The notes: generated by a model not told the origin, from the sequence alone. 64,000 bases of DNA from Prosthecobacter dejongeii (GCF_014203045.1 NZ_JACHIF010000001.1:310001-374000), one strand, 5' to 3'; shown: positions 25,501 to 34,796, counted from the first letter of the stretch. Numbers and translations are program-made.

Positions 25501-28500
25501 TGGCACCAGGTGCAGCCGGTCCACTGAGGCTCACATTGATGATATCCGTAGCTGCGCCTTCTGTGACAGTGGTAGAACCAGCCGTCTCTGCGAGGACAAT
25601 GCGCGAGCCATTATCGTTATCGGTCACAGCCACACTCACGTCTGATATCACAAAGGTATTGTACCGAGAATCCGTGCTGGTCACCGCAAAGGCAAGAGCT
25701 GCGGTCTGGGCACCTTCAGTCACGGTATCATCCGTAGCCGTCACGGTCACCGTTTGGGCGGTATCCCAGTTCGCTGGATTGAAGGTGAGCGTGGAATTCG
25801 AAAGGCTGAGTTGCCCAGCCGGGGTCGCTGTCATGGCCACTACCACGTCATTGTTAGGCGCCCCTGTGAGTTTCACGGTGAAGCTATCCGTAGCACCACC
25901 TTCGCTCACCGCAGTGGTTCCAGAGCTTTGGACGAGTTGGATGCCCGCAGAGGAATTGATGTCGTTATCACCCACATTGGCATTGAGGGTGGCCACATTG
26001 CTGTAGCCGCCTCCACTAGCGGTGTATTTGATTTCGCTGATGTGGGTAGATTCTACACTCAGATCATCTGTGCCAGATACGGTGATGGTCTGTGGCACCC
26101 ACCAATTCGCCGTGGTGAAGGTAAGATTCCCAATCCCTGCAACATCGCCGTTGTTACCACTCCAGGTAAGCGTGACTGTATTTGTGGGGGCTTTGTTGAG
26201 CACCACAAAGTAGGTATCTGTCAGACCTCCTTCCACCACATTCGTGCTTCCCCAGGTCTGGGTGATGGAGATTCCATTGTTAGCAGCACTGTCATTGTCA
26301 TTCACACGCACATCCATCGGTGCGCATGGTAGGGCATTGTAAGTGGCATCTGTGCTGGCTGTGGAGTGAGTGATCTGAGTGAACTGAACACCTTCAAAAT
26401 TCACATCATCCACCGCGCTGATGGTGACAGTTTTATTACCTGTGTAAGTGCTACCGTTAAAGGTCAGCGTCGCCACGCCAGCCGAAGGTTTCAGCAACGT
26501 AGAATCGGTGGAGGTGATATCCACGATGTTAGGATCGTAGGTGAAAGTGACCGTCACATTGGCCGTCGGGGCAGTGCCGCTGGCAAAAGCCACGGTGTAG
26601 GTATCCGTGGTGCTACCCTCCGTCACGACAGCGACTCCTGTGGTGCTTGCTTTGGTAGGGATGAACCGACGGCCCACATCATTATCCGTGACGGCGCAGT
26701 TGAAGTCAGAAACCTGGAGACCGTTGTAGGCAGCGTCCCCGCTGGTGATGGCGTGGCACACAGTCGCTACTCGTGTATTGAGAGGTGCAGAGCCTGCCAA
26801 GAAGCTGTTTACCACGGTATCATTGTTAGCCGTCAGGGTGATGACCTGAGGGGTATTCCAGTTGGTAGTATTGAAGGTCACCGAAGCAGGAGAGAAAGTG
26901 ACATCTGCGCTCGCAGCAGGAGCTGAAGCGACTTGGATGGCACTGACTGCATTTGGCGTCACGGTCACGGTTTGGCCCGCAGCGGGAGGAGCTGACAGCA
27001 TGACGGTGTAAGTGTCCGTCGCGCCACCTTCCACCACTGTGCTGCTACCGCCGCTCTGGCTGATGGCTACCAATTTGGCCGTTGTCGTGTCATTGTCTGA
27101 GACTGTGAAATTGATAGGCGGAGTGTAGTTGCCTGCAAAGTTCACGTCTGCACTCGCCATCGTATGCAGAATGGAAGTGGGCCGGGTGCCATCGGCACCT
27201 TGATTTTCAAGTCCTCGAACCGTCACGCTCTGGGGAATATTCCAGTTGGTAGAGTCAAAGGTAAGAGTCGTCACACTGGTCTGCACCTGCGCAGCCGTGT
27301 TGGCTGAATTGGTAACGAAATCATCAAGGCCAAATCCAGGGAAGGCACCCGTTAACCCCATCCAGGTAAGGGCATAGTGGCGGTTCACACGATTCACCAG
27401 ATTACTTTCTGTATTGATCTGAAGCTCTGGACCAAACAGGCCCGCATTGGCCATAGGGCCTGGCTGCACGTAGTCCGGTAGGAACCAGTTAAACACGCTC
27501 GGTGCTTTCTGAGGCGATTGGCCGATGGCGCCGGTCTGGTCATTCAAACGAATGCGTGTGGCACCTGGAATGAAAGCAGCAGCCTCCGAAGCGGGGTAAG
27601 ACGTCACCATCGGGCTATCGGCACCGCTGAAAGGCAGCTTCATGTTCACCAGATTGGAAAGAGGCGCGTTGCTGTATGCCTTCAAGGTGCGGAACAGGGA
27701 CGCGTATTGGATCAGCGGCTCTTTGAGCTTACCTGCCCCCACCAGGCTATCTGCCACCGCCAGCGAACGGGCTTCATAGTCCAGTAAGATGGCTTTCAGG
27801 ACTTCGCCCAGATTGCCATTGGAACTGCGATAAACTTCGCTCACGCGATACAGGTAACCGGGGCTCGGGTTGGAAGTTGTAAGACGCTGGATGAGCAGCC
27901 GGGAGATGAACACCGGGGTGTTCTGATGGCCATTGTAAGACCCTGCATTCGGATCACCCGCCAGCGCATTGTGAGCCAGACGAAGATCTTCATCTGCCAG
28001 AGGATGCGTCTGCACATCCGATAAGCCCAAGGTATTGACCAAAGGCAATTGAGTTTCCCCTTCCTTACCCGCAAAGAGCACTTTTGAGACGGTGGATGAA
28101 ACTTCGCCGAGCGAGTTTACATAAGGATTAAAGTCATGGTAGTTGATGCCATTGACACGGCCCAGTGCCTTCATCGGGTAGATCCATGAAGCTTGATACC
28201 AAGTCTCCCCGCCACCGATGCCGAAGTCGGTAAAGTTCACGCCCTGAAACTCGATCTGCGGGCTAGCGCTCACACTGGATGGCACCAGCACATTTCCTTG
28301 AGAGCTGTTGCGCCGGACCGTGATGGCCGCATGGCGTGCGCCATAGGTCAGCCCGGTTAAGACACGTGCCAGTTCTGTGATATCCGTCTGATCATACGTG
28401 GGAATCGGCAGACCATTTTGACCAAGAACTAGGCTGCCATCTGGATGGCGCAGCACCAGGCCAACCGTGAAAAGCTGCATGATTTCACGCGCGTAGTTTT

Positions 28501-31500
28501 CGTCTGGAGAGATCTCAACACCACCGCTGGTGTAGCGTGCGCGATTGCGCAGGTGGCTGAGGTAAACCCCCATCATGGGGCTGTAAGTCACCTTTTCGAG
28601 AAGATCCCGGTATTTGCCGAAAGCCCCCTGAGCCAGCATGTCCCAGTAATTTGCCGCCCCGTAATGACGAGCACCAACGGTGCTGTCATTTTCTGAAATC
28701 ACGACGATTTCCTGAAGAGCTGCTGCCATGCGCTGGCGCACTTGAGCCTTGGACTGAAGCACCATGGTCCACCACTCGCGGCGGCGATTGGCGCTATTTT
28801 GAGGTGAGTTAAAACTGAACGCGTTGTTCGTACTGTTATTGTAAGGGTTCGTCAGATTGCCGTAGCTATCATAACTGGCGGCGAAGCCAGAGCTGGCAAA
28901 CTGAGGATCATTACCAGCCTGGATCGGCTTGGCACCGCGCATGGCGAATTCTTCATTGTCTGCCGACATGACCAAGGTCAAAAAGCTAGGAGAAGGAGTC
29001 GTGCTTGGGTCCATCTGCTTATTCAACCAATTGGTATAACCAAGAATGAGATTCGCAGCGGTGCAGCCATCGCTCAAAGTTCCATCCACCAATTCGATCT
29101 CTGCTTTCACCTCATTGTAAGAGGAAGAATTGGCACCAAAAGTACACTGGTCCAGGAAGCGATAGATATCCCGCTCAGCCTCAGTGGCGGTCAGACTTCC
29201 TGGCAAAGCAGGTTCATCCAAGTCGGGACGATCTGGATCAAAATCTTCTGATCCCTGAGCGGCATTGAAGAAGCCAAAGATTTCCCCAGCGGTGTAGTTC
29301 ACCGTATTGATATCCACGTAAATACGACCTGCATTCAGCGCATCCAGCATGGCTTGATCGGTGGTCTCAGAAGCCGCCGCACGGATGAGCCAAGTGACGT
29401 TATTGATCTGCCCGACACCTAAGTTGTTACGAATATCCTGGTCATTGTTGATGCGCAGGTAGGTGGTGTTTTGTGGAGAACTGAGGCCGCTCACGTTCAC
29501 ACTAGTTTTGGCGTCATTGTTATCCCCTTCCAAAAGAGCTACAGCCACACCAGAGCCGGTGGAGACAACCCCCGTGCCGCGTGAAAGATAGGCCACATAC
29601 ATGGTGCGGTTATTGATATTGGAAGGATCCGCATCACAAATACGCACATAAGTAGGATAGGTGACCACCGCTGGATTCACCCCCGAAGGCACGGGTCCGA
29701 AAGTCACTTTCAGGTTCTCTGGCACTTCCACCGAGGCATCTTGAACAGGATTCACATTCACCACATAAGGGCTACCGGTGAGCCCCTGGCCCGCTGGCAA
29801 CAGTAGGTTCCCCCCACTCACACCTGAAAGGGAATAGTCGGCGGCAATGGCATTTCCCTTGGTGATGTCGGTGCTACCCGCCTCACCGGTGACGCGCAAA
29901 TTTAACTGCATGGTGCCATAGCTGCGGCTGAGCTGAATTACTGCGGGTGAAGAAACGAGGGTGGAGGCTTTTTTATCCACCGTTTCATAAGCCGTCGGCG
30001 CGGTTACCGTCGCCGTGAGAGAGTAGAGACTCTGAAGAGTGTCCCAATCTGAAGCAGTGCCGCCTGAAGCATTGGCCGGACTGGTGGCCAAACTAGGATT
30101 AGTGCCCATCTGTGTTTCAATGGCATCAGAAACGCCATCCCCATCAGCATCCGCTTCCTGCTGGACGACCAGCCAAGCACCGTTTTCAGCCGCGTGCACG
30201 TTGTCAGCAGCAGGTGAGGCATCTTCATCTGCCACTAAATTCACCCCCGCAGCATTCAACTGACCACGCCGGACCACGATGGGGTCAAGATCACTGGCCA
30301 AACCTGTTTCATAATACCCTTCCACCTGGAAGCTCGCCTCTGCGGTGCCCTGCGCAGCTGCGAATAAAGCAGGCCCTGCATACTTAGAGCCGAAAGTAGT
30401 CGCCGATGTAACTGAACTCAAAGTGCCGATGCCCGTTGCAAAACGGAAGTTATTATTGGAGCTCATGAACTGCCCCGTACCGCCAGGCATGACAATGAAA
30501 TGAACAGTTTCTCCTGCGTGGGTTTGATCTGCATTTTCAGCTTCCGTGAGACGCACGCGGAAATTCACGGGCCAGAAGTAAAGTGTGTCCACGCTATCCA
30601 CGCGGGCCGTCACCGCACTGGCTTCATTCACGGTCACGCACTGGGCAAACACGGCCGGTTCACGCTCGTAGTAGATATCACTGGCCCAGTAGTTATCACT
30701 CAGATATTGAACCGTCCCAGCATTCGTGACTCCAGCCACCCCACCTGCCTGCACGACCTGCCCACCGATGGCGAACACTCCCGCTTCCATCACCGTGTAG
30801 CTAGCCGTCTCCGCAGCATGCACACCATCGGCAAAGTCCCATTCATCCAATTGATATTCAAAGCTGGCCTTGTTTCCATTCGCAGGATCCACCGCCAAGA
30901 CATTGCGCACACGGATGCCTGCTGGTGTTGCATCATTTTTGGTTAGGGGACCAAAGACCACCACGGGCGAAGTGTAAGCACTGGCAAGATTCACCTTAAA
31001 CCACTGAGTGGGTGATGACTGGTTGATATTCACACTGCCAAAAACCAGCTTCGCGGCGCTTTCCCCCGGCATGTCCCCCACAAACACACCCGCCACCGTT
31101 TCTGTCGCATGCGTCAGATTGGAGTTAGACGAAGTTTCCTCCTGAAAGGAGAACTGAACACGGGTAGAGCCATTCGAAAGAATCGGCAGGCTACTCATCC
31201 GCAGATCACCTGGCTCCGTGTCATTTTTTGTCTGCGTTTGCGCCACGACCACAGGATTGGTGAAAGGGCCTGTGTAAAAAGTTTTGATCGCATTCCCCAC
31301 GGTGCCGGGGCTGTAAGACCACAGTACTTTACCATCCAGATAACCAATGCCTTCCGAGACGGCGATGTAACCAATGCCTTCATTTGAAATCGCGGTCGTG
31401 TAATTCTGCTGAGTCTCCAGGTTCACCACAAACCCACTGGACGTTACGGCTGAATTACGGGTCTTTAAGGCGCGCGGATTGTTCGCTGCAATCACGTTGA

Positions 31501-32035
31501 CCGTTGTTTCTACCTGCGTTAGCACCATCGGCGCATTGATAAATCCTGTCAAAGGCACGGTCGTATTGGCGCGGTTAACCGCAGCCACGCGGCCCACCTG
31601 CCAGCGCTGGGTGCCGAACACATGCGTGCCAGGCGTCATGGCAAAGAAATGCACCGTAATGGAACCAGGATGCGCACCTGTGAGGTAGTCCCATTCATCA
31701 ATCTGCCATTGAAAACCCGTGGCCGTGACATTGCGTACTCGCACCGTATGAGGGTGTGTATCCACACTGTGGGCAGGCCCCATGATCACCACAGGAATGA
31801 TGCCATTAAAATTGCGTGTAAAGGTCACCGTCTGCCACGTGGTCGAAGTCGCCTGCCCCCCAGACAGTGTCACCACACCGGATTCAAAGTTCACTTTTAC
31901 CGGAGCCTGAGCCTGAGCCCACTGAGCTGCGCCCAATAAAAACAAGGCAGTTAACAAGAAGTTCTTTACCGAGGAGGTTCTGAGAAGCGCCTTCCAGGTC
32001 CGACATAATGAAGATGCGAGCAGTGGTGAATTCAT
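22550..32035 (-). CDS. Giant secreted DUF1800 protein split by Calx-beta-like repeats
   Basis: 3161 residues with a signal peptide near residues 25-43 (FLLTALFLLGAAQWAQA). In order: three or four H-type-lectin-like beta modules (to about 620; FxSG...QWQIDEWDY motifs); a calcium-loop DADGDGVSDAIE; a Calx-beta-like module; a CHRD-like domain (about 830-940); DUF1800 N-terminal part from about 945 (RDIYRFLDQCTFGAN, NYAREIMQLFTVGL, FNWFLPDYVQPGP) to about 1570; an array of about twelve repeats (about 1573-3015); and the DUF1800 end (LDLYWGGGRFKAK, RDRCRFAAYLMSISP) to 3161. The repeats carry EGGATDTYTV, LTFTPxNWxxPQTVTVTAVDD and DND motifs. Probably a cell-surface or matrix protein acting with DUF1501. 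Confidence 0.85.
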   Translation of the reverse strand: MNSPLLASSLCRTWKALLRTSSVKNFLLTALFLLGAAQWAQAQAPVKVNFESGVVTLSGGQATSTTWQTVTFTRNFNGIIPVVIMGPAHSVDTHPHTVRVRNVTATGFQWQIDEWDYLTGAHPGSITVHFFAMTPGTHVFGTQRWQVGRVAAVNRANTTVPLTGFINAPMVLTQVETTVNVIAANNPRALKTRNSAVTSSGFVVNLETQQNYTTAISNEGIGYIAVSEGIGYLDGKVLWSYSPGTVGNAIKTFYTGPFTNPVVVAQTQTKNDTEPGDLRMSSLPILSNGSTRVQFSFQEETSSNSNLTHATETVAGVFVGDMPGESAAKLVFGSVNINQSSPTQWFKVNLASAYTSPVVVFGPLTKNDATPAGIRVRNVLAVDPANGNKASFEYQLDEWDFADGVHAAETASYTVMEAGVFAIGGQVVQAGGVAGVTNAGTVQYLSDNYWASDIYYEREPAVFAQCVTVNEASAVTARVDSVDTLYFWPVNFRVRLTEAENADQTHAGETVHFIVMPGGTGQFMSSNNNFRFATGIGTLSSVTSATTFGSKYAGPALFAAAQGTAEASFQVEGYYETGLASDLDPIVVRRGQLNAAGVNLVADEDASPAADNVHAAENGAWLVVQQEADADGDGVSDAIETQMGTNPSLATSPANASGGTASDWDTLQSLYSLTATVTAPTAYETVDKKASTLVSSPAVIQLSRSYGTMQLNLRVTGEAGSTDITKGNAIAADYSLSGVSGGNLLLPAGQGLTGSPYVVNVNPVQDASVEVPENLKVTFGPVPSGVNPAVVTYPTYVRICDADPSNINNRTMYVAYLSRGTGVVSTGSGVAVALLEGDNNDAKTSVNVSGLSSPQNTTYLRINNDQDIRNNLGVGQINNVTWLIRAAASETTDQAMLDALNAGRIYVDINTVNYTAGEIFGFFNAAQGSEDFDPDRPDLDEPALPGSLTATEAERDIYRFLDQCTFGANSSSYNEVKAEIELVDGTLSDGCTAANLILGYTNWLNKQMDPSTTPSPSFLTLVMSADNEEFAMRGAKPIQAGNDPQFASSGFAASYDSYGNLTNPYNNSTNNAFSFNSPQNSANRRREWWTMVLQSKAQVRQRMAAALQEIVVISENDSTVGARHYGAANYWDMLAQGAFGKYRDLLEKVTYSPMMGVYLSHLRNRARYTSGGVEISPDENYAREIMQLFTVGLVLRHPDGSLVLGQNGLPIPTYDQTDITELARVLTGLTYGARHAAITVRRNSSQGNVLVPSSVSASPQIEFQGVNFTDFGIGGGETWYQASWIYPMKALGRVNGINYHDFNPYVNSLGEVSSTVSKVLFAGKEGETQLPLVNTLGLSDVQTHPLADEDLRLAHNALAGDPNAGSYNGHQNTPVFISRLLIQRLTTSNPSPGYLYRVSEVYRSSNGNLGEVLKAILLDYEARSLAVADSLVGAGKLKEPLIQYASLFRTLKAYSNAPLSNLVNMKLPFSGADSPMVTSYPASEAAAFIPGATRIRLNDQTGAIGQSPQKAPSVFNWFLPDYVQPGPMANAGLFGPELQINTESNLVNRVNRHYALTWMGLTGAFPGFGLDDFVTNSANTAAQVQTSVTTLTFDSTNWNIPQSVTVRGLENQGADGTRPTSILHTMASADVNFAGNYTPPINFTVSDNDTTTAKLVAISQSGGSSTVVEGGATDTYTVMLSAPPAAGQTVTVTPNAVSAIQVASAPAASADVTFSPASVTFNTTNWNTPQVITLTANNDTVVNSFLAGSAPLNTRVATVCHAITSGDAAYNGLQVSDFNCAVTDNDVGRRFIPTKASTTGVAVVTEGSTTDTYTVAFASGTAPTANVTVTFTYDPNIVDITSTDSTLLKPSAGVATLTFNGSTYTGNKTVTISAVDDVNFEGVQFTQITHSTASTDATYNALPCAPMDVRVNDNDSAANNGISITQTWGSTNVVEGGLTDTYFVVLNKAPTNTVTLTWSGNNGDVAGIGNLTFTTANWWVPQTITVSGTDDLSVESTHISEIKYTASGGGYSNVATLNANVGDNDINSSAGIQLVQSSGTTAVSEGGATDSFTVKLTGAPNNDVVVAMTATPAGQLSLSNSTLTFNPANWDTAQTVTVTATDDTVTEGAQTAALAFAVTSTDSRYNTFVISDVSVAVTDNDNGSRIVLAETAGSTTVTEGAATDIINVSLSGPAAPGANVVVNLASTGQTSFTPNTLTFTPANWTTAQSVTVTAVNDATAEANGVDTITASTNASQPAGFVSLSSTVVANVFDNDDINSGAGVVQILQTNGATRVHESGMTDTIEVALRRAPSADVTLTPTLSVANQVILSTGALTFTPNNWFVPQTVTITAVEDAAVESAHSTVLTYTASATGGYVIQDFSTVTVAVGDNESLQPSVNVTPTSGSVTEGGSTFTYNITLGAAPLSGATVRVTPAAWLLNAANGTAQVTFNPTSVDFTSATSGGTAWNRTATITVTAVDSTAAEAALDLAIVNSTTIIAGTDARYNGMVAADVNVTVNDNDTTGRIVITQTDNSTLVLEDAGTDTVNIALAGPVPPADVTVNLGRAGTQFRYRVNGNLFDTTTLTFTPANYTTAQTVTLISTADTGSEGVHADTLNATTLASSPAGYASLTTTQPVRILDSDDLARALISIVQSGGNTRVVEAGGTDTYTVVLRRAPSADVTLSCFYNPTQLSLSATNLVFTPANWSQPQTVTVTAVDDTDIENAHNSTINYVASSTGGYRVTDTATTGAVLIGDNDVFGTALVNVTESGGYTWLAENSQPSDTYTIVLGSKPQGNVTITPQANNAIGGANLVTFSPAAITFTDANWSTPQTVTVNLATSATNNSNRAVFIGHKIASTDLNYQFYSVPSVNAIITDANETSATVGIIPTGSGTTVNEGSVGNSDTVYVFLRKPPTATVIVTPTVAAGQATCSPATLSFTTANWNQPQILTLTAVDDTTLEAPPQTAVLTCTPNAAGGYAVTGVGTLTVTINDNDATGSLIITQNGTDVQEGDGITYTIRLSSAPTAPVTVTIITEKHARPNANLAFEFGYFASNATGSNQQKDNLLFDWSELTGIYTAAYTAARGATPESTTTAPAGHLAGSKAVIDKLDLYWGGGRFKAKWPDGASLTDNPRQVIIDGIYNSYSLTRLSTDVTNFNNEVRDRCRFAAYLMSISPSAVTSH
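22990..27315 (-). repeat. Array of Calx-beta-like coding repeats
   Basis: About eleven complete units of about 110-130 codons plus a half unit at each end. Each unit has a first half with a [S/T]xxVxEGxxTDTYTVxL motif and a second half with LTFTPxNWxxPQTVTVTAxDD and a closing DND. The first unit starts in its second half and the last ends in its first half, so the set is permuted relative to a whole unit. The units differ enough in DNA sequence that recent tandem duplication is not obvious. Confidence 0.8.
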
Positions 32036-32194
32036 AACAAATACGAATTTCCAAAATTCTTTTTCAATAATGAATCCCTTTATTATCCCCCGCTTGGGTG
32101 ACGTAGCTAATTAAGCAAATCACTTTATCAACGTTCAGACTAGGTGAAGCACAGGCATGAAGACTTATGATTTAAAGGTCTCTCCTTTTCATGA

Positions 32195-32210
32195 CTGAAC
32201 GATCTTTCAG
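32195..32210. promoter_or_regulatory. Near-perfect 16-bp palindrome
   Basis: CTGAACGATCTTTCAG pairs at 7 of 8 positions. It lies about 175 bp upstream of the DUF1800 gene and about 254 bp upstream of the first pilin gene, a plausible regulator site serving either one. No regulator is known. Confidence 0.3.
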
Positions 32211-32300
32211 CACGGCACCTGTTTAGATACCTTTAAGATTCGAAAACGAAATATGAGAAGCTGAAAAGAGAGAGCCACTTGCAGGCTGCCGTCTTATTTC

Positions 32301-32310
32301 TCAAATATGA
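32301..32310. promoter_or_regulatory. TCAAATATGA element upstream of the pilin operon
   Basis: A 10-bp sequence with TCA/TGA ends, also present at 32458-32467 and at 50858-50867. All three lie in the upstream regions of the two pilus operons, which suggests a shared site. AT-rich context raises the chance level. Confidence 0.25.
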
Positions 32311-32463
32311 TTTTTCACCCATTTATTGCTCAGTTTAAATTTTAGATATGCAATAGGTGTAAATCATAACCTTGTAGTTCAATAAGAAATACCACCCTTT
32401 TTCTTTGCATTTTTGATATTATTATAGAAATTATAGTTCGGTTTCAAAAAATCCGAATCAAAT

Positions 32464-32889
32464 ATGAAAATCGACACCCACACCGTTTACTCACGTCGTC
32501 TCGCTCACCGCTCTGGGATGACGCTCATCGAAATCAGCCTCGTGATCGCCCTTCTTTTGGGTCTGATTGCGGTGGTTTTCCTCGGCATCGGCAGTTATCG
32601 CCAAGGTGCTGACAAAGCGAAATGCAAGATGCAGCTCGCTGCCGTGCAAAAGGCTGTCCGCTCTGGTGCCAACATGCAGAACCTCGCCGCACTTGCCACC
32701 TTGGCTGAAGCGAGTGTCTTTGGAGCAGGGCAGTTGATGGAGAATGAGCCCGTCTGCCCCTCAGGCGGTGACTACACCTGGCAGGGCACAGTGCCAGCAG
32801 TGGGCGTGCCGTACGGTAACTGCGACTTTGCAGGAACTGGCCCTACTTCCACCCACGTGTTGGCTGCTGCAGACACCACGGACTGGTAA
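32464..32889 (+). CDS. Type IV prepilin-like protein
   Basis: 141 residues. The leader of 18 residues ends in Gly and is followed by MTLIEISLVIALLLGLIAVVFLGI, the class III signal of type IV prepilins with Met at +1 and Glu at +5; prepilin peptidase would cut after Gly18. The globular part is short and Ala-rich (KCKMQLAAVQKAVRSG) with three cysteines (residues about 60-130) and ends ADTTDW. It is the first gene of the rightward pilus operon, which suggests a major pilin or pseudopilin. No prepilin peptidase gene is in the window. The ATG overlaps a TCAAATATGA element. Confidence 0.85.
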   Translation: MKIDTHTVYSRRLAHRSGMTLIEISLVIALLLGLIAVVFLGIGSYRQGADKAKCKMQLAAVQKAVRSGANMQNLAALATLAEASVFGAGQLMENEPVCPSGGDYTWQGTVPAVGVPYGNCDFAGTGPTSTHVLAAADTTDW

Positions 32890-32948
32890 TCCAGTAGGCT
32901 AAGACCGTCGCATTTTCCTCCGCACCTGGTCCTTATCCTTTCTTGGCC

Positions 32949-34787
32949 ATGCTCAACATCACGGATCCCTGTGAACTCAAAGCGGCTGACATCTATCGTC
33001 AGGCGCGCACAGTGGCATCCAAGACGAGCCGTGGCACGGACAGTCATTGGTACCGGGTGCCGGAGGAGCTGCCATGGCAGTGGCATTTGTGGTTCGACGG
33101 TGGTCGTGAAGTATGTTCGGCCACTTATTCAAAACAGCATCATCGCTGGCGGCCCGGCCCTCATTTACCCCTTGCCAATCTCACCACGGGTGAAGGTGTC
33201 GGGGAAATCTTGGGAGAGTTGATGTCTTCGACTTATTTCGATGACAAGCCTAAAGCGCTGGGAGTGATCCTCCATGTTGCGGATGAGTTTTCACTCGCCG
33301 AAATCGCCCAGGCAGGAGAAGTGGTGGGAGAGACTGGCGATGATTTTCAAATCCTCCGCTACAATTTGGTGGATGATCCCCGTGAAGTCTTAGCGGACCG
33401 GGAAGTTTCCTCGGAAGCGAATTCGTGGCGGCTCTTGCCCTTCTGGGGTGCACCGACAGGCCAGGCACGCTGCACGGCCATGATGCTGTCACGCAGCCGC
33501 GAAGCTTTTTTGCAAAAGTTGTTAGCCTCAGCAGAGGATCTGCGGATGCCCGTCCGTGTCGCGGTCACCAGTGCAGCACTCGAAAGTCTAGCGGCACTGC
33601 CCATTCTGCGTCCTGATATCACTGGCGGCTGCCTCGTCGCCATTTCTTTCTACAAATTTACGGCCGTCTTTGCCATCAGCCCTGATGGAGAATTGCAAAC
33701 GGCGCGCAGTCTAGCACATCGCGGAGGTTCACAGGTGCCTTCAGGCTTTGGCGACATCCTTTGGACCATGGCCATGGGGGCCGAACTGGAATCCACCAAG
33801 GTCTTGTTAGTCTCTGCCCAGGCTAGCACTTTGCAGGCTGCCTCACAGGATCTGGACCTCTATTCCAGCCGTCATGCCGTCGAGTATGAAACTCTGAATT
33901 TAGCTGAACACTCTGCCTTAACGGAGATCCCTGGTCACCGCCCTGAATTTTTGATTTATGACACGGCGGTGATGGAGCCAGTGCGCACAGGTAAAGCGCC
34001 TCTAGCCCAGACAGAGACCTACCGTTCCCTATGGGGAAACTGGGGGCGGCAGAGCTTCATGGACACTGGCCGACTGGATAACCTGTATCCTGCGCAGAGT
34101 GATTTGCGACTTCTGCGTTTTTCCTCCTGGCTTGTTTACCTGCTGGCCTTTGCGCTTCTCAGCACAGCAGGCTACGGCACCTATTCGCTCTTTGCGGCCA
34201 TGAATCATCCTTCCTGGGAATTGACGCCCGAGCAGATGAAAAAAACCCAGGCGCAGCACACCACCCTACTGGAAGAGAAGAAGCAAATCGATATCACCTC
34301 ACGTCTGCTGCAACCACGCTCGCGCGGGTGGGTCACATTGGAATTTCTATTGCAGCTCTTCCCAGAGGACTCAGGAGTGAGGCTGGAAAGTTTCCAATAC
34401 AACGCTGAGGCGACACGCCCGGCTGCCCCCGTGGCTAAAGGAGCCGTCGCAGACTCTGTGGGCATCAGCCGCACTTGGACATTGAAAGGCCTGGTGAAGC
34501 CTAAAGCTCTAGAACTGCTAAGCACGCTCAACAGCCAACGTGGGCTCAGTGCCTTTTTTGATCGAGTGGCTGAGGCCACTGGGGATGATTCTTACCGCCC
34601 TAGCCCCACACGCCAGCTTACCGTCGCCCTCACCCAAGGGCGGAATGCCCGCTTTGATACGCAGGCTGCTCCAGGGGATCTCGCACGCGATCCTACCCTC
34701 GCTTTTCCTTTCAGTTTCGAGGCCACGCTGACCCAAACTCTCACTGATAAAGACACCTTGTCTCTCCCGCTCGCCAAACCCTTTTAA
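32949..34787 (+). CDS. PilM-PilN-like fusion protein (pilus inner-membrane assembly platform)
   Basis: 612 residues from the ATG 32949; an in-frame TTG six nucleotides upstream is less likely. Residues about 1-370 are soluble and look like an actin-fold (PilM/GspL N-terminal) domain with alternating segments such as GCLVAISFYKFTAVFAIS. One transmembrane helix follows (WLVYLLAFALLSTAGYG, about 390-410), then a short coiled coil (EQMKKTQAQHTTLLEEKKQI) and a periplasmic alpha/beta domain (WVTLEFLLQLFPEDSGVRLESFQ) typical of PilN. In most T4P systems PilM and PilN are separate proteins, so this is a fused form resembling GspL. Family assignment is by layout and position rather than strong motifs. 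Confidence 0.7.
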   Translation: MLNITDPCELKAADIYRQARTVASKTSRGTDSHWYRVPEELPWQWHLWFDGGREVCSATYSKQHHRWRPGPHLPLANLTTGEGVGEILGELMSSTYFDDKPKALGVILHVADEFSLAEIAQAGEVVGETGDDFQILRYNLVDDPREVLADREVSSEANSWRLLPFWGAPTGQARCTAMMLSRSREAFLQKLLASAEDLRMPVRVAVTSAALESLAALPILRPDITGGCLVAISFYKFTAVFAISPDGELQTARSLAHRGGSQVPSGFGDILWTMAMGAELESTKVLLVSAQASTLQAASQDLDLYSSRHAVEYETLNLAEHSALTEIPGHRPEFLIYDTAVMEPVRTGKAPLAQTETYRSLWGNWGRQSFMDTGRLDNLYPAQSDLRLLRFSSWLVYLLAFALLSTAGYGTYSLFAAMNHPSWELTPEQMKKTQAQHTTLLEEKKQIDITSRLLQPRSRGWVTLEFLLQLFPEDSGVRLESFQYNAEATRPAAPVAKGAVADSVGISRTWTLKGLVKPKALELLSTLNSQRGLSAFFDRVAEATGDDSYRPSPTRQLTVALTQGRNARFDTQAAPGDLARDPTLAFPFSFEATLTQTLTDKDTLSLPLAKPF

Positions 34788-34796
34788 TCTGGACTC

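Larger units (their letters stand above)
32036..32463. other. 428-bp AT-rich divergent intergenic region
   Basis: It separates the giant DUF1800 gene (leftward) from the pilus operon (rightward) and has no supported gene. It is clearly more AT-rich than its neighbours. It holds a near-perfect 16-bp palindrome at 32195-32210 and two copies of TCAAATATGA (32301-32310, 32458-32467). No riboswitch consensus and no sigma-54 element was seen. Confidence 0.55.

Noticed and set aside
22990-27315. Regularly spaced repeats that might be a CRISPR array
   Set aside because: Units are about 330-390 bp, divergent in DNA sequence and in frame within one coding region; they are protein repeats.
32036-32463. 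Possible c-di-GMP or other riboswitch before the pilin gene
   Set aside because: No match to the GEMM or other riboswitch consensus I know was found in the region.
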